64,000 nucleotides of DNA from Siphonodentalium dalli (lineage: Eukaryota > Mollusca > Scaphopoda > Gadilida > Siphonodentaliidae): NCBI GenBank assembly GCA_032622095.1, contig CP136061.1:38013797-38077796 (forward strand), read 5' to 3'. Both the position numbers and the translations under genes were made by a program. This document shows positions 43,272 to 55,110 of this stretch, one piece after another; within the stretch, counting starts at the first letter, position 1; every line of letters starts with the position of its first letter. The notes under the pieces are model-generated. The model saw only the letters and a list, made by a program, of their open reading frames with translations. It was not told the DNA's origin and did not search any database.

Positions 43272-45040
43272 CCCAACCATGGGTCTACCATCCTCCCTAC
43301 ATGCAAATCTATTTGTTTTTCTCCCAACAAATTGGGGTCTCATCCCCTCTTTCCCCATAATTTTTACTGGATATCATATGTTTGAGTAAAAATGTTTTAA
43401 ATGAGCTTTATTCAGAAAGACGATTTTTGTCAGACCTAGCTAACTATAAGGTAAAATGTTGAAAGATCTAATTCAACAACTTGAATCGTACACTTTTGAT
43501 AATCTTGAGTAATAATAACAATTATATACATAAAACTCCTGTAATCTGGGTTGTGATCGTACTATATAGTGTTATATACGTTTCAAGCTGGAATAAAATA
43601 TGCATATTTATGCCCAACTACATGGAATTGAACCCTCTATTTCTAATTATAATTAGCTAGATATAATTGTGTCCTCAAAACTTATGTCATTTTGATGGCA
43701 TGGCTCATTATACTCAACTTATACCTGAGTAAATCTAACTGAGGAAAATTAAAGTTAATGTGTTAGCATATATAGGCCTGTATGTGGTCACCCCAACCGA
43801 AAGTACTTTATCATCCTCCAACCTACCCTAGACCTGTGTATGAATGTGTTCGTCAGACCCCCACACCTATTGGGGGAACTCTTAGCAGTGGGATGAAGGA
43901 ATGCCATCGAACACACATATAGAGCCGCTCGACCTTAAAAACGCTGCGATTAGACGCACGCGCGTGTGCAATGAGAATAGACCCTTAACGTGTTATACGT
44001 TTTCTCATAAATTGTATATTCAAATAGCATCACAAAACATGATTATTACAGTCATGGAATATAAGTAGTGGCTCACCTTGTCAATTGTCATTCTGTTTAT
44101 CGCGATTAATCCGTTCCACCAATAATGAAGTATTTATTTATTTATAATTGCGTATACATTAGACGTTATAATATGATACATGAACATCATAAACACATTA
44201 GTTCGATAAAAGATGATAATTGGGTTTTACATATTGAGATGTATCAATCAATCTAGTGGGTTGGACTAAGATCTAGAGGACACCTGGCTATCATATCTCC
44301 ATGAAGATACAGATGTTTCAAAGAAATTTCCAAGTGCTCCTCTGTTCATGGTGCTATATATTGGCTAAATATTCTTACTTTAAACGAAATATTGCTGCGC
44401 ACATATATCAGCTACATGTGCCAGGCACAGAGCGAGATTTTAAGTTGTTTATGTCAGTCGATGAGTCTGTACTAAAACACTTGTCAGATGTCAGTATTGG
44501 TAGGATCCTGAAAAGTCTTGTGCTACTAACTGCATTTTCTTGTATATCAGAAGAAACTATATTTGACTGCACACTGTGACCACTATTTTTGAACAGGCCT
44601 TCCATATCTCTTGACAAATTGTAACTTTTTGTGGAAACTGTATTGAATGGAAAAGACTAATTTTTTTTATTATATATATGCAATCCTCTGACGGTTCGAG
44701 GTCTCTCAGTTTGCACGAATATATGTATCTCTTCAATAGACTGATAACTATACGTTTAATGCTTATTCTAGTTATCTCTTTTGGCTAGCTTATTGTGTGA
44801 ATGCCTTGATTGCCATTCCCATATAAATATGACTGTTAATAAGATACAATTGTTCAAGTGACTTATGTGGGGGTCACCATATGTCGGGATTGTGAAATGT
44901 GAACGTTCAACTACTTAAAATGATATGGAGATGGCCTGGTGACTGTATATAACTTATATGTGGATATCGGCGATCGATTAGCAATCTTATCAATGATAGT
45001 GCATATCCGCTCGCCATCCGTGACGCAAACGACACCAAAT
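43272..45040. other. no gene recognised
   Basis: AT-rich. A 92-codon plus frame at 44301-44579 and an overlapping minus frame (44408-44617) are both open, and neither has motifs or trustworthy splice sites; one could be an exon. No strong repeat partner was found. Confidence 0.3.
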
Positions 45041-45049
45041 GTGATTTAA

Positions 45050-46680
45050 TTCATGGTATATCATTAGAGAAAAACGTGTATGAATTTGGTGGAATTTGGT
45101 TTATTAAATCAATTGTTGATGCAACGCTAACTCGAACAATGCCATATTGCGAAGGTGATTATGTATTCGTTTGGTGGAAATCAGCGACAAAACTATTTCA
45201 CCATATTTTTTTAATTTCCCCTCCCACAAACAGCGTCATTTTAGAAAATTTTAACCCGCACCATTATCTTCCTTGTAAAAAGTTACCCCTCTTAGAACGC
45301 CTTGGTCCCATCTCGATTGTACCGCGTGAAGTTATTATAGAACGCACACAGACAGACAAAAAAGACAGACAGAAAGCACGATTTGATTTCTTGTATCATT
45401 TGAGAAGAACGTGTCTGAATGTGATGGTAATTGGAACTAAAAATATTTTGTATAAATTTTGGTGACCGTCCCGTCCCTATTTCGGACTCAAGCTGCACAC
45501 ACTAAGACTCATTAGAGATTAGAGATGCATATATATGAAATTGGTGAAAATTGGCGAGTATACAAATTCGTATCAAATTTAAGGTCCCCATATCTTTCAC
45601 CCATAGGGCACAAATTTGGTGTATATAAACCACACGATAAGATTCCTCGTATCACGGAGAAGAATATGTATCAATCTGGTGGAAATCGGCACTAAACATA
45701 TAGATATATTTTTTGTGTCCCTCTCATCTCTATGCACCACTGACTCGAATGGCCCCACTTGTGACATCCTTAAACCACCCGATTACACTCCTGATATCAT
45801 GGAGATGATTGTTTATAAGTTTGGTGATAATCGGCGACTAAACAATTTGTTTTATCAAATTTGGTGCCAATTCCTCCCCTCTCCATCTCCCACCCAAACA
45901 GCACCACTATGGCGTCTTTAAATCACGATTAGTAAAAAAAATGTGCATCAATTTTGGTGCCCCTGTCCCTTTAAATGCAACCATGGCTCGAATGAGGCCG
46001 TATTTGACAGATAAAAGCCACACCATTAGACTCCTCGTACCATGGGGATGATTTTGTATAAGTGTGGTAGCAATCGGCGACTTATTATCAAATTTAGTGC
46101 CCACCCATCCAATCTCTCATTCAAATCAACAATTTGGCGTTGTTAAATCGCACAATTAGATTCCTTGTATCGTGAAGAAGAATATCAATTTGGTGGAAAT
46201 CGGCGCTAAAATAAGTTTTATCAATTTTGTTGCCCCTCTCCCCTTCCGTTCATCCCTGTCTCAAACGACGCCACTTTTGACATATTTAAACCACACCGTT
46301 GGATTCTTCATATCATGGGGATGATTATATGCAAGTTTCGTGGCAATTCGGCGACAGAAAAACAAATCTGCCCCCCCCCTTCCGGGCACCCCTGACGCGA
46401 ACGGCGCGACTTTTGTCATATTTAAACCACGCCATTAGATTCCTCATATTATGGGGATGATTATATATAAGTTTGGTGGCAATCAGCGACAAATTTTTTT
46501 CTGCCCCTCCCCCTTTTCTGCCCCTGACAACAACGGCGTCACTTTAGAAAATTCTAACCCCGACCATTATCTTTCTCGTAAAAATCTACTCCTAGTAGAC
46601 CCCTTTGGCATCATCTAGATGGTCCCCTGTGAATTTCTATAGAACACAGACAGACAGACAGACATTCGCAAATATAGATA
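45050..46680 (+). repeat. degenerate tandem array (ATCATGGGGATGATTATA boxes)
   Basis: The core CC(A)CA(T/C)TAGA(T)TCCTC-TATCATGG(G)GATGATT-TATAAGTTTGGTGGCAATCGGCGAC recurs around 45060, 45640, 45790, 46035, 46160, 46305 and 46440, separated by C-rich segments with GAACGGCG. Two GACAGACAGAC runs (45352, 46653) close two sub-blocks. A 129-codon ORF at 45076-45465 is built from this repeat and is not a gene. Confidence 0.65.
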
Positions 46681-46684
46681 TAGA

Positions 46685-48045
46685 TATAAGGCTATATCTC
46701 AACAGAATACATGTCTCTGATGAAATCAACAATAAAATATCCATAGTTTAATTTGTTTTGGCTATACAGGGATGCATGCAACATGGCTTTTAGGTTGTTT
46801 CCACAGACTATTTTAAGTAAAATATCCATCAAATGATGTTTTCTGCCTTGTCCTGTATATTAAAATGCAAGTAATGACCATGACAAATGTTTAATTTATT
46901 GGTAGAGATGTCCATCTGATAAGAAATACTGCCATTTGAGGTTTGATACACCATTTCAGCTGGCTTGGCATCTTACACATTTTAAATAAGGGAATTTATT
47001 CAGCTTTGACCCTCTAAATTATGGAAAAAAAGCCTAAATGATGCCATTATTGGCATGTTTATCTCATATATATGTTGAAGACCTCTGTCTGTATGTTTGT
47101 TTGTATGTTTGTTTGTCATTAATACAAATCTACGATTCTCGACCGATCGGAACGAAACTTGGTACGTGTGTGTAGTTTGACCAGGTGGTGGTCGTTGTCG
47201 TATTGGCGAGCCCGTGCGACGCCCGTGCAGCGCATGCGCAGACGAGATCTCGGAAAAGGGTGGAGCTATCGACTTGAAATTTGCTATGTGAATGTATCTT
47301 GCCCCGAATACGAATTTTATCGGGTCGCCGAGCCCGTGCGACGCCAGCTTCGCGCATGCGCAGACCAGATCTCGGAAACGGGTGGAGCTATCGACTTGAA
47401 ATTTGGATTTTGAATAGCCCGGACAACGTCGGGCTCATCGGCTAGTAACATATATAAGGCTATATCTGAACAGAATACATGTCTCAGATGAAATAAACAA
47501 TACAATATCCATAGTTTAATTTGATTTGGCTATACAGGGATGCATACAATATTGCTTTTATGTAGTTTCCACTGACTATTTTAAGTAAAATATCCATCAA
47601 ATGATGTTTTCTACATTGCCTTGTATATTAAAATGCATGTAATGACCATGGGAAATGTTTAATTTATTAGTTGATATGTCCATCTGATAGGAAATACTGA
47701 CATTTGAGGTTTTAAATACCATTTCATGGGATTATGGGATAATAAATATCAAACTAAGGGAATTTCTTCAGATTTGACTCTCTAAATGATGGAAGAAAGG
47801 CCAAATGAAGCCACTATTTGCATGTTTATAACATGTATAAGGCCATATCTTTGCAGAATGCTTTCCTCTGATAATAAAACAAATAACATATCTATATTTC
47901 ATAGCTTAGTTGGCAAAACAGGGTGCATAACATGTGGTTTTAAAGTAGTTTCACAGACTATTTTAACTAGAATATCAATTAAATGATGTAATCTAACTTG
48001 CCCTGTGTTTTAAAATGCATACACTGACCATGATAAATGTTTAAT
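46685..48045 (+). repeat. three tandem units of about 380 bp, Helitron at first junction
   Basis: Units start with AAGGCYATATCT at 46687, 47456 and 47840 and share AAAATATCCATCAAATGATG and TAATGACCATG blocks. Once the Helitron (47062-47445) is removed, units 1 and 2 join as units 2 and 3 do. The third unit is shorter and more diverged. Confidence 0.8.
47062..47445 (+). mobile_element. non-autonomous Helitron, 384 bp
   Basis: Starts TCTCATATATATG after an A and ends with a 6-bp-stem hairpin (AGCCCG at 47416, CGGGCT at 47430), a 6-nt spacer and CTAG, followed by T. Insertion between A and T, a 5' TC and a 3' hairpin plus CTRR are the hallmarks of Helitrons. The related junction at 47828/47829 (CATGTTTA|TAAC) is uninterrupted. 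Internally, CGAGCCCGTGCGACGCC with a following ATCTCGGAAA-GGGTGGAGC block is present twice (47209-47282, 47330-47404). No Rep/helicase. Confidence 0.85.
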
Positions 48046-48079
48046 ACAAACAGCGTCCTTAATGCTGCACCAGCCTAAC

Positions 48080-48231
48080 TCCCGTTATCACAGTAGATCA
48101 ACGGACACGAACCAAAACCGGAAGTCGTAGATTTCGAGGTGGAGAAATATCTGTCGACAAATATTTGTTGACATTTTGTGACGGTTTTTTGAGAAAATAA
48201 ACGCTTGGATAGCATATCTGACCAACTGAAG
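48080..48231 (+). other. possible 5' UTR exon of the second secreted-protein gene
   Basis: A CpG-containing stretch ends ACCAACTGAAG and a GTGAGTGA donor (48232). It contains no ATG over its last 100 bp, as expected of a leader exon. The next acceptor of quality on this strand, at 49437, abuts an ATG with a signal peptide. TSS not identified. Confidence 0.35.
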
Positions 48232-49437
48232 GTGAGTGAATATTTCTTCGCTAATGTTCGGACACCGCGATCAATCTAAGTCAGTTGTCATTGTTCGATC
48301 GCGGAAAAAATGTCATTTAATCATCGCCGCGAGACGATTTCTTCCTTGCTTGAATAATTAAATTCGCCAAAACGTTTGCCAAATGAAACTATTTTTTGCC
48401 AAATGTGAAATATGTTTGCCGTTGGCAAATTTGGCAAGTGGCAGCGCGAAACCTGGTACTGATCACAAACCCTGTGTACTCTTCAGCACACACACGCAAA
48501 GTTGGTATCAAGTCGAAACGTACTGTGACATGCGCTTAGTATGGCACATAGCCAGCAATATGCAACTGATGATGGTCCTATCCAAACATTTTGGCATCTT
48601 TTCAACTCATTGGGAGTAATTTCCAAAATGACCTAAATTATAATTTTGGTATACAATACAAACTGGTTTTTGTGCGGTACCTTCTAAAATATTTGTAAAA
48701 GTCCACAAAACAGCTCCAGGCTACAGCTGCCACCTCCAAACTCACGTCAATAGAACGATGAGTAATTTGTTAGCGATACATTGGGACCTAGGTAATTATT
48801 ATATTTAGCCTCGAACCTTCTTTAATATACCTAGCAGACATCCTCCCTATTTTTTTGACATCCATACATTTATGTATACCACCTTCATTATGTGGGGAAA
48901 TTATATGACGGATAAGTTGCAAGTCATCATTGCGTTCACTATACTTATGTTGACAAACGGAAAGGCCTTAGAGTCCGTTAGCCAGCGCTCCATTCTTATA
49001 TGTTGTTGTCTTTCCGGAGGGCTTGGTGTAATTTTCTTTGCCCCGGACAGATGTACCACCTTGTCAGACAACCATTTACCTGTATTGGTTACCGTATAAA
49101 CATAATAATGTACCATCAAACGAAGGCAAACATGATTATACATTGAATCTGTCCACAGCTAACTAGTGAGAAATAAATACCAGTGTAGTTCCACGTGTAG
49201 CGATTCTGCTGAAATGTTCCTGTATGTTGCAATTATCTCCCAATAATCAATCATCCGGGTATTTGAAGGCAAATGTCAGTAGCATGCACCTTTAGATGGT
49301 TCACAAAGACCCAGAAGTTCCCTCTCAATTATTTCGGAATGAAGAACCGTCCGAATAAAGATATTCCGAATAAATACATGATCCGGTTCAAACTGTCATC
49401 GCGGTCTGACTGATATTCTATAAATTTTCTTTTCAAG

Positions 49438-49721
49438 ATGCTGATGCAATTATTGGTAATACTATGCTTCATTACACTGGATGGAGGATTAGTCCAGGGC
49501 GGCAGACCAAGGTATACGTACAACACGAGTGACGGAACTCGTATAACGAACAACAAACGGATCCGAAACCAACAACAAAACTACCACAAAAACAAACCCA
49601 GAAATCTCAACGGAAGATCAGCCACAATGCGGCGAGAAAGCGACAACACAGCGCCATATCATCGTAGAACACGGGGACTTCACTGCTTATGTGGTGGAGT
49701 CCGAATACCACGACAAACCAG
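49438..49721 (+). CDS. signal-peptide exon of a Thr/Asn-rich secreted protein, one frame break
   Basis: Acceptor AAATTTTCTTTTCAAG is followed at once by ATG. MLMQLLVILCFITLDGGLVQ is a secretory signal; NTSDGT follows. Near 49543-49546 the coding-like frame shifts by one: the original frame turns Arg/Asn-rich, while the +1 frame continues NGSETNNKTTTKTNPEISTE, then CGEKATTQRHIIVEHGDFTA and YVVESEYHDKPG to a GTAGCT donor at 49722 (phase 1). NTS, NGS and NKT sequons suggest a glycosylated stalk. Either a sequencing indel, a pseudogene, or the first frame is real and ends at 49723-49725. Family not recognised. Confidence 0.45.
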
Positions 49722-49988
49722 GTAGCTGAACATGACTTCTATCAATTTGTATCTACCCATAAAGGTAGAGTTTGATCCAATACTTTATTGAGTCCCAGAC
49801 ATAGATAACAATGTACTGATGACTGTCGTCTGCCTGGGTCCATGTGGGGCGCCATGCGGGAGTGTGCACGGATAAAGGTAAAGTTTGATACAATCCACAT
49901 TTGTGTAGAAACTCGCCAAGAAGCACTATAGAGGATATCCGGTAGCATGATTTTGATATGCAATTTCTGGTAGGGTATCAGTCGTGTA

Positions 49989-51359
49989 TAGTGATGCGGG
50001 TGTCACTGGACCGGACCGGACCGCTTTTTGCCGCCGGTCCGGTACTCGCCGGTCCGGTCCACTATTTTACTCCAGTTATGATAAACTATCGCGAATATTA
50101 TTGCGGATTTGCCGTGATATCAATTAGCAACGATGTATTGACACATTCAAGTGGTTAAAGGGGTACTGTACGCCATTTTCATTAAATTTACGGTGACAAC
50201 AACGATCTAATATCGATAATATATAGAAACATAAGTAATTTGAGTCGAAGATGTATTCTGTAAACTCTCAGGTTAATAGGCTATCTTAAAATTTAATAAT
50301 TTAAAAGTTAATAATTTGATATAAATTGAATTTATGACTGGAGCCATAAAATGGCGTCAATTAAATTACGAATTACCGTAATCAAAAATAGTAATTGAGG
50401 GATACTGGATTTTTAAACCGATCGCACACATGATTGCTTAAAATATTATGATGATACGGGGAGAACACTCAAGCCACTCACTGACTAGCGACGATACAAT
50501 AACTTAAATGATTATATGGGACTAGTATGCATATAATATAACTTTTATTTGATTCATTTGGTTGAAAACTTTACAAAAATTACTCGACAACGACAATTTG
50601 TATTTTTGCATTCCGGTACATTTGTCATCCGTAACATGACTTCGTACTCAACAGACTTTCAAATAATGGAAAAATTGTTACCTTATTCTCCGACTCGGAG
50701 ACTATAGAAACCAACAACAACATGTGGCGTACAGTACCATTTTAATATCTATTAAAGTGGTTAATATCTATTAAACGTTTGATGCAACGAAAACAATGTA
50801 TAGATGTACTACATGGCATCAACTAATCAATTTGGATGGATATCGAATCGAATATTCTATTGTTTTTCACAGTTATAATTATCGAAGAAACACGCAAACC
50901 ACATTAGGGCCTACATTAATCCAATAGTAGTTGTACTTAGGTATATAACTGTAATTGTCAGGACTATACAATCAACTATCACAATCTCCAAGACTCCAAT
51001 ATTAATGTAGTAGTCAATAGTCATATTAGTACACATTTGTTTAATTGTCATCAGTATAGTTATTTCGTTTAAATTTCAATTTAATGAAAATAAGTATGAT
51101 ACGAATCATGCATACGATCAGTTGAGTGCCATGTTAGATTGGTTATAACACATTCTGGCCCTAGCTATATATATGTCCAATACATTTAATTAGTGCATGT
51201 TCGCATTACTAGGAATACTATTATCGTGCATCGTTCCCAGTATATCCCACCAGAGACAGACAATGACTCATACATTCAGCAAACAATGTAAGTTTTAACA
51301 TGTATGGACTCATTGCAATGCACTGAACCCAAGGTGGTCCGGTCCGGTCCGCATCACTA
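49989..51359. mobile_element. hAT-type non-autonomous element, 1371 bp
   Basis: Terminal inverted repeats TAGTGATGCGG / CCGCATCACTA, flanked by a perfect 8-bp duplication GTCGTGTA (49981-49988 and 51360-51367). Eight-bp duplications and TAGTG-type ends fit the hAT superfamily. Subterminal CCGGACCGGACC repeats occur at both ends (50008-50060, 51335-51350). The interior is AT-rich without a transposase. It lies in the proposed intron of the 49438 gene. Confidence 0.85.
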
Positions 51360-51487
51360 GTCGTGTAGGTGAGTGACGCCAACTCATATGTATTCTATAT
51401 TCCACTTAATGTTGATGACAACCTGATTGACAGAACCTGTGCATTGATAATGTTGACAGCATATTTTGAGTAATGTGCGACAGCACC

Positions 51488-51770
51488 CCTGGTCAAGTGG
51501 TCCTGCCAATATGCTACGATGCTGGTGGTCCTACTGAATTGCTATAATGCGGGTAGGGCAAACCGATGCCGTTACGAACACATAGCTGGTAAAATACTCA
51601 CCTCCGTTGAAAACCGCCATAAACAGAACAAATATTAAAATATAGACAGACTTTGTTCGTATAGAAATTAGACATGTCGCATAAACATTATGTTATTGTC
51701 AGATGTTTACCCATTGTTATGTAAACAATTGCGCAAAAAAGTTACCTTTTCTGGCGTTTGTTTATATTAT
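51488..51770 (+). repeat. two repeat blocks related to intron-1 repeats
   Basis: 51493-51575 is an uninterrupted copy of the inverted pair at 16.7-17.6 kb (CTGGTCAAGTGGTCCTGCC). 51605-51770 (AATATTAAAATATAGACA, TTGTTATGTAAACAA) is related to 23745-23952. The two lie side by side here but apart elsewhere. Confidence 0.7.
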
Positions 51771-51779
51771 GATGATACA

Positions 51780-52190
51780 CATAAAGAGCGTTCTGTGTTA
51801 GTGTATTCCTGATATGGAAATAATAAAGAGCGTTTATATACTTTTTGTGTAATTATCCGATAGAATTGCGCTGTTCTTGTTTAGATAATACATAGTAGAT
51901 CTTGATGGTAGCATGCTATTTACGCGATGATTGTGGTATATACATGTATGAACAAAACTATGTACATTGTAATAGTCTGTCTGTTTGTGTGGTTGGAACA
52001 AATATGAATATTTCGACAACGAAGGCTTCCCATGCTATTTATCTAAAGTCATATGGCGGTTTGCATCTCAAAATACATGCTTCCCCTTTTATGTTTTCCC
52101 GGTATCGAAATTGGTCTATAAATGCTTGAACTGCATTTCTGTAGGCATTGCCTGTCCCTGCATGTCGCATTGAAGTAAACAAAATATACA
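51780..52190 (+). repeat. dispersed family, AAAGAGCGTTCTGTGTTAG copy
   Basis: Contains AAAGAGCGTTCTGTGTTAG (51784), then a CATATGGCGGTTTGC...CCCGGTATCGAAAT...TGCATGTCGCATTGAAG segment (52052-52177) shared with 54970-55100. A run of 16 G follows at 52201-52216. Confidence 0.65.
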
Positions 52191-52588
52191 ATTTTAACCA
52201 GGGGGGGGGGGGGGGTCGGAAAAAATTACAGGATACAAGGACCGGGTGGGTGGGTATCCCAGAGTCCGGAATGCAGATTTTTTCTGATGCCATCAGCTGA
52301 TGTCATGCAATTTATTTCCAAAAATCATTTCTAAGACAAATTACAGCTTCAAAATGAATTGAATCATTGAAACAATCAGATTCATGTAGTAGTGCATGCT
52401 ATAGTCTTATACAAGTGAGGGGGCTCTATATTTATTTATTTGTCCACAATTTCCCCCTTTAACAGTTGAAATCATGGGGTGGGTCCGGTTTTGGTCGAGG
52501 AAAAAAATTGCAATAAAAAAAATCCATTCTCATCTTTTCTCATAGTTTATCATGGCTTTTTTTTTAAATTTATTATACTAGGAGGATA

Positions 52589-52744
52589 CCTGCGTGTTTT
52601 GAGTGAATACTGGAAGTATCTCATGAGTGGTCACAGTGATATACTGGAATCATCACGAGTGGCTAAAGGCCACGAGTGATGATTCCAGTATCTCACTGTG
52701 ACCACGAATGAGGTAATTCTGGTATTCACTCAAAACACGAAGGT
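52589..52744. repeat. foldback element, 156 bp
   Basis: CGTGTTTTGAGTGAATACTG at the left pairs with CAGT/GGTATTCACTCAAAACACG at the right, with inner arms TGGTCACAGTGA / TCACTGTGACCA and CTGGAATCATCAC / GTGATGATTCCAG. A small GGCTAAAGGCC loop sits at 52662-52672. Confidence 0.9.
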
Positions 52745-53656
52745 TTTTTTTATTATATGCGCTATTTACTAAAATAGATCGAGGAATCAATTCAAAATCG
52801 AACTGATTCCGATTCACATCGGCAATACAATTTCTGCACAACAGATAACTCAGAATACACATGCTTCAAATGTGCGTAATATATCAGATACCTTTATTTC
52901 AAATATACCAACTTACTTGCTTGTGTACTATTAGCAATGTGGCATTGCATTTTTGTCTCTTATTGACACAACATCGTTAGTTGAACAGTGATTGGAGCAT
53001 TAAAAGGCTCCAGATCCAATCTCAGAGCATCTAATTTTCAAAATGTTCCGGGGAGTCTTACTGACCCCCTCCCGTACTCCCCCTCAGGCCTTCTGGAGAT
53101 ACTACTCGCCTTGACATTTTGTATGAGAGCTACTCGCCTAGAATGAGTTTAAGGGGAGCTCATCATTGCTCACCAGTGATTTCCGACATGGAGAAGACTG
53201 GAACTGTGTTTATTTAATCAAATTGATGGTGTTTTTACTTTACACATGCACATATTTTAACCTATTGCTAATAAGGGACACATCTATCCTGTTAAAGTGG
53301 GTAATTTGACATTTATAACCATAAATATTTGAGTTTTTAAAGGTTTTGTTGGCATATTTTTCAGGCATGTGCTTTGTTTGTTTATTTGTTGTGGGTGTAC
53401 TTGGTCAGCGTTCTCTCAGTTCCGGTGCAGACACAATGAGAGACCCTTACCCTGCCAACAACACATTATTTAGTAGAATTTACATCAATTGTGGGGGCGG
53501 GTGTCCCAGACCTGGTTGAAAAAAACATACGGTCCCGGGTGGGTGTCCCAGACCTGGGTGGAAAAAACTTACGCTCCCGGTGTAGTGGGTCCCCAAAACT
53601 GAAAAACACAAAATTTCCACCTTGTATCCGTAATTTTATTTTACCCATCCGCCCTG

Positions 53657-54410
53657 TTTTAACACGGTACTTGGTTCCCAAACAATAGCCATAATATGCA
53701 CGGCATGGAACCAAAAAGAGCGTTCCGTGCTAGTCTATTTCTGATTGGTAATAACAAAGCGCGTTTTTTTCACTTTTGTGCGATAAGTTGAAAACGGCTG
53801 CAAAATGGCGGTGATAATGAACATTATTTTTTAAAGAGCACATGAAGCCAGCATAACATTAATTCGTGCTCGCCAATTTACCCTTTTGAAGATTTAATAA
53901 AGTATGTATAGTTACAACTAATCGCCCGATTCTGGACATTCTTACTAATAAGTGGGTTTCATAATACTCGGGTACACAGGCGCTGGTGAAATTTCCCAAA
54001 AAGGCAGTATTACAATATTATTTTCAATATGTGTTAAGGTATTGACCCCATGTTACATTTCCGATTTGCCTTGTCCGATTTGACACTATACAACCGTAAT
54101 GGGTATGTCCTACATTGACCAGAAAATAATTAGATTGGTCCATGGGCTCATTGGTGAGAGGTTGTCGTGCATGGCCAGATGTCGACTTTCGAAATAAGTT
54201 TAATACGATTTGTTTCCAGCCTAGTATATATAACAGTATTTTATAATCTGTGTTATTTTCGGTCACCAAACAGTAAGTGTTATCATGCATGCAGCTAATC
54301 TATGTGTAGAGAGTGTCTTTCTCATATCCCAAATGAACTATATAAATATGTAATGTGGATTGCCAACCTGCACATTTTGACTTATTTCAGCCAACATGAC
54401 TATCGCAAAT
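53657..54410 (+). repeat. 0.75-kb direct duplication, uninterrupted copy
   Basis: TTTTAACACGG to AACATGACT matches 55111-55540 plus 57731-58062 at over 90% by eye. It contains GAGCGTTCCGTG, ATAATACTCGGGTACACAGG and TTGTCGTGCATGGCCAGATG blocks. The ACT at 54085-54087 is the empty site of the 2190-bp element. Confidence 0.85.
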
Positions 54411-54764
54411 GGGTCACTAATTAAATTTTCACTAATCATGCTCTTAAATATTCATTAATGTGCAACTAAACCACAAACACTGTATACCATAAGTGTTTAT
54501 TGGAGTGCCAGTCAACAATGTCGGATGGGGCACACTTAAGCATGTGGTCGAATCGTTGAATTATGCAATCTTATCAGCAACGAGATTATATATTGGCTCA
54601 CGTTACCACATCTGTTGATAGAGTTGGGATTCTTTTCTCGATCTAGCAAGACAGCGCCTATATATGTTGGGAGAGTTAGATTCTTTTCTCGATCTGGAAA
54701 GATATAGCTCCATCTCTTGTAACAATAGTTACCCGATTTGTTTGTAAAGCACATCCATTTTCAG

Positions 54765-54859
54765 GAGTGTTCAATGTCGCACATCGCACGGGTTGTGTTT
54801 CTTGGTCAACACACGCCCAACTGGATTTTCCAGTTAACCCATTGGACGTGGTGCTCTAA
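54765..54859 (+). CDS. possible terminal exon of the 49438 gene
   Basis: Acceptor ACATCCATTTTCAG ends at 54764. In phase 1 the frame reads VFNVAHRTGCVSWSTHAQLD, then FPVNPLDVVL and TAA (54857-54859). The phase fits the phase-1 donor at 49722. A longer frame in another phase (SHIARVVFLGQH...) is open too, and no AATAAA follows closely, so the assignment is tentative. Confidence 0.28.
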
Positions 54860-55110
54860 GTTGGTCAGAGCATTGGAATATAGTTATTTACCAGAATACA
54901 AAAAACGTTTTCTGGAGCATAGCTCAATCCAGAAAAAAAAAATTATTCCAATTTTTGTTTTAATCTAAAGCCATATGGCGGTTTGCACCTCAAAATACAT
55001 GTTTCCCCTTTTAATTTTCCCGGTATCGAAATAGGTATATAAATGCTTGAACTACATTTCGGTAGGCATTGCCTGTGCCTGCATGTCGCATTGAAGTAAA
55101 CAAAACACAA

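Noticed and set aside
44301-44579. 92-codon plus ORF as a gene
   Set aside because: Both strands are open and there is no motif, promoter or splice support.
45076-45465. 129-codon plus ORF
   Set aside because: Built from the degenerate ATCATGGGGATGATT array and ending in a GACAGACAG run; the frame is not kept in other array copies.
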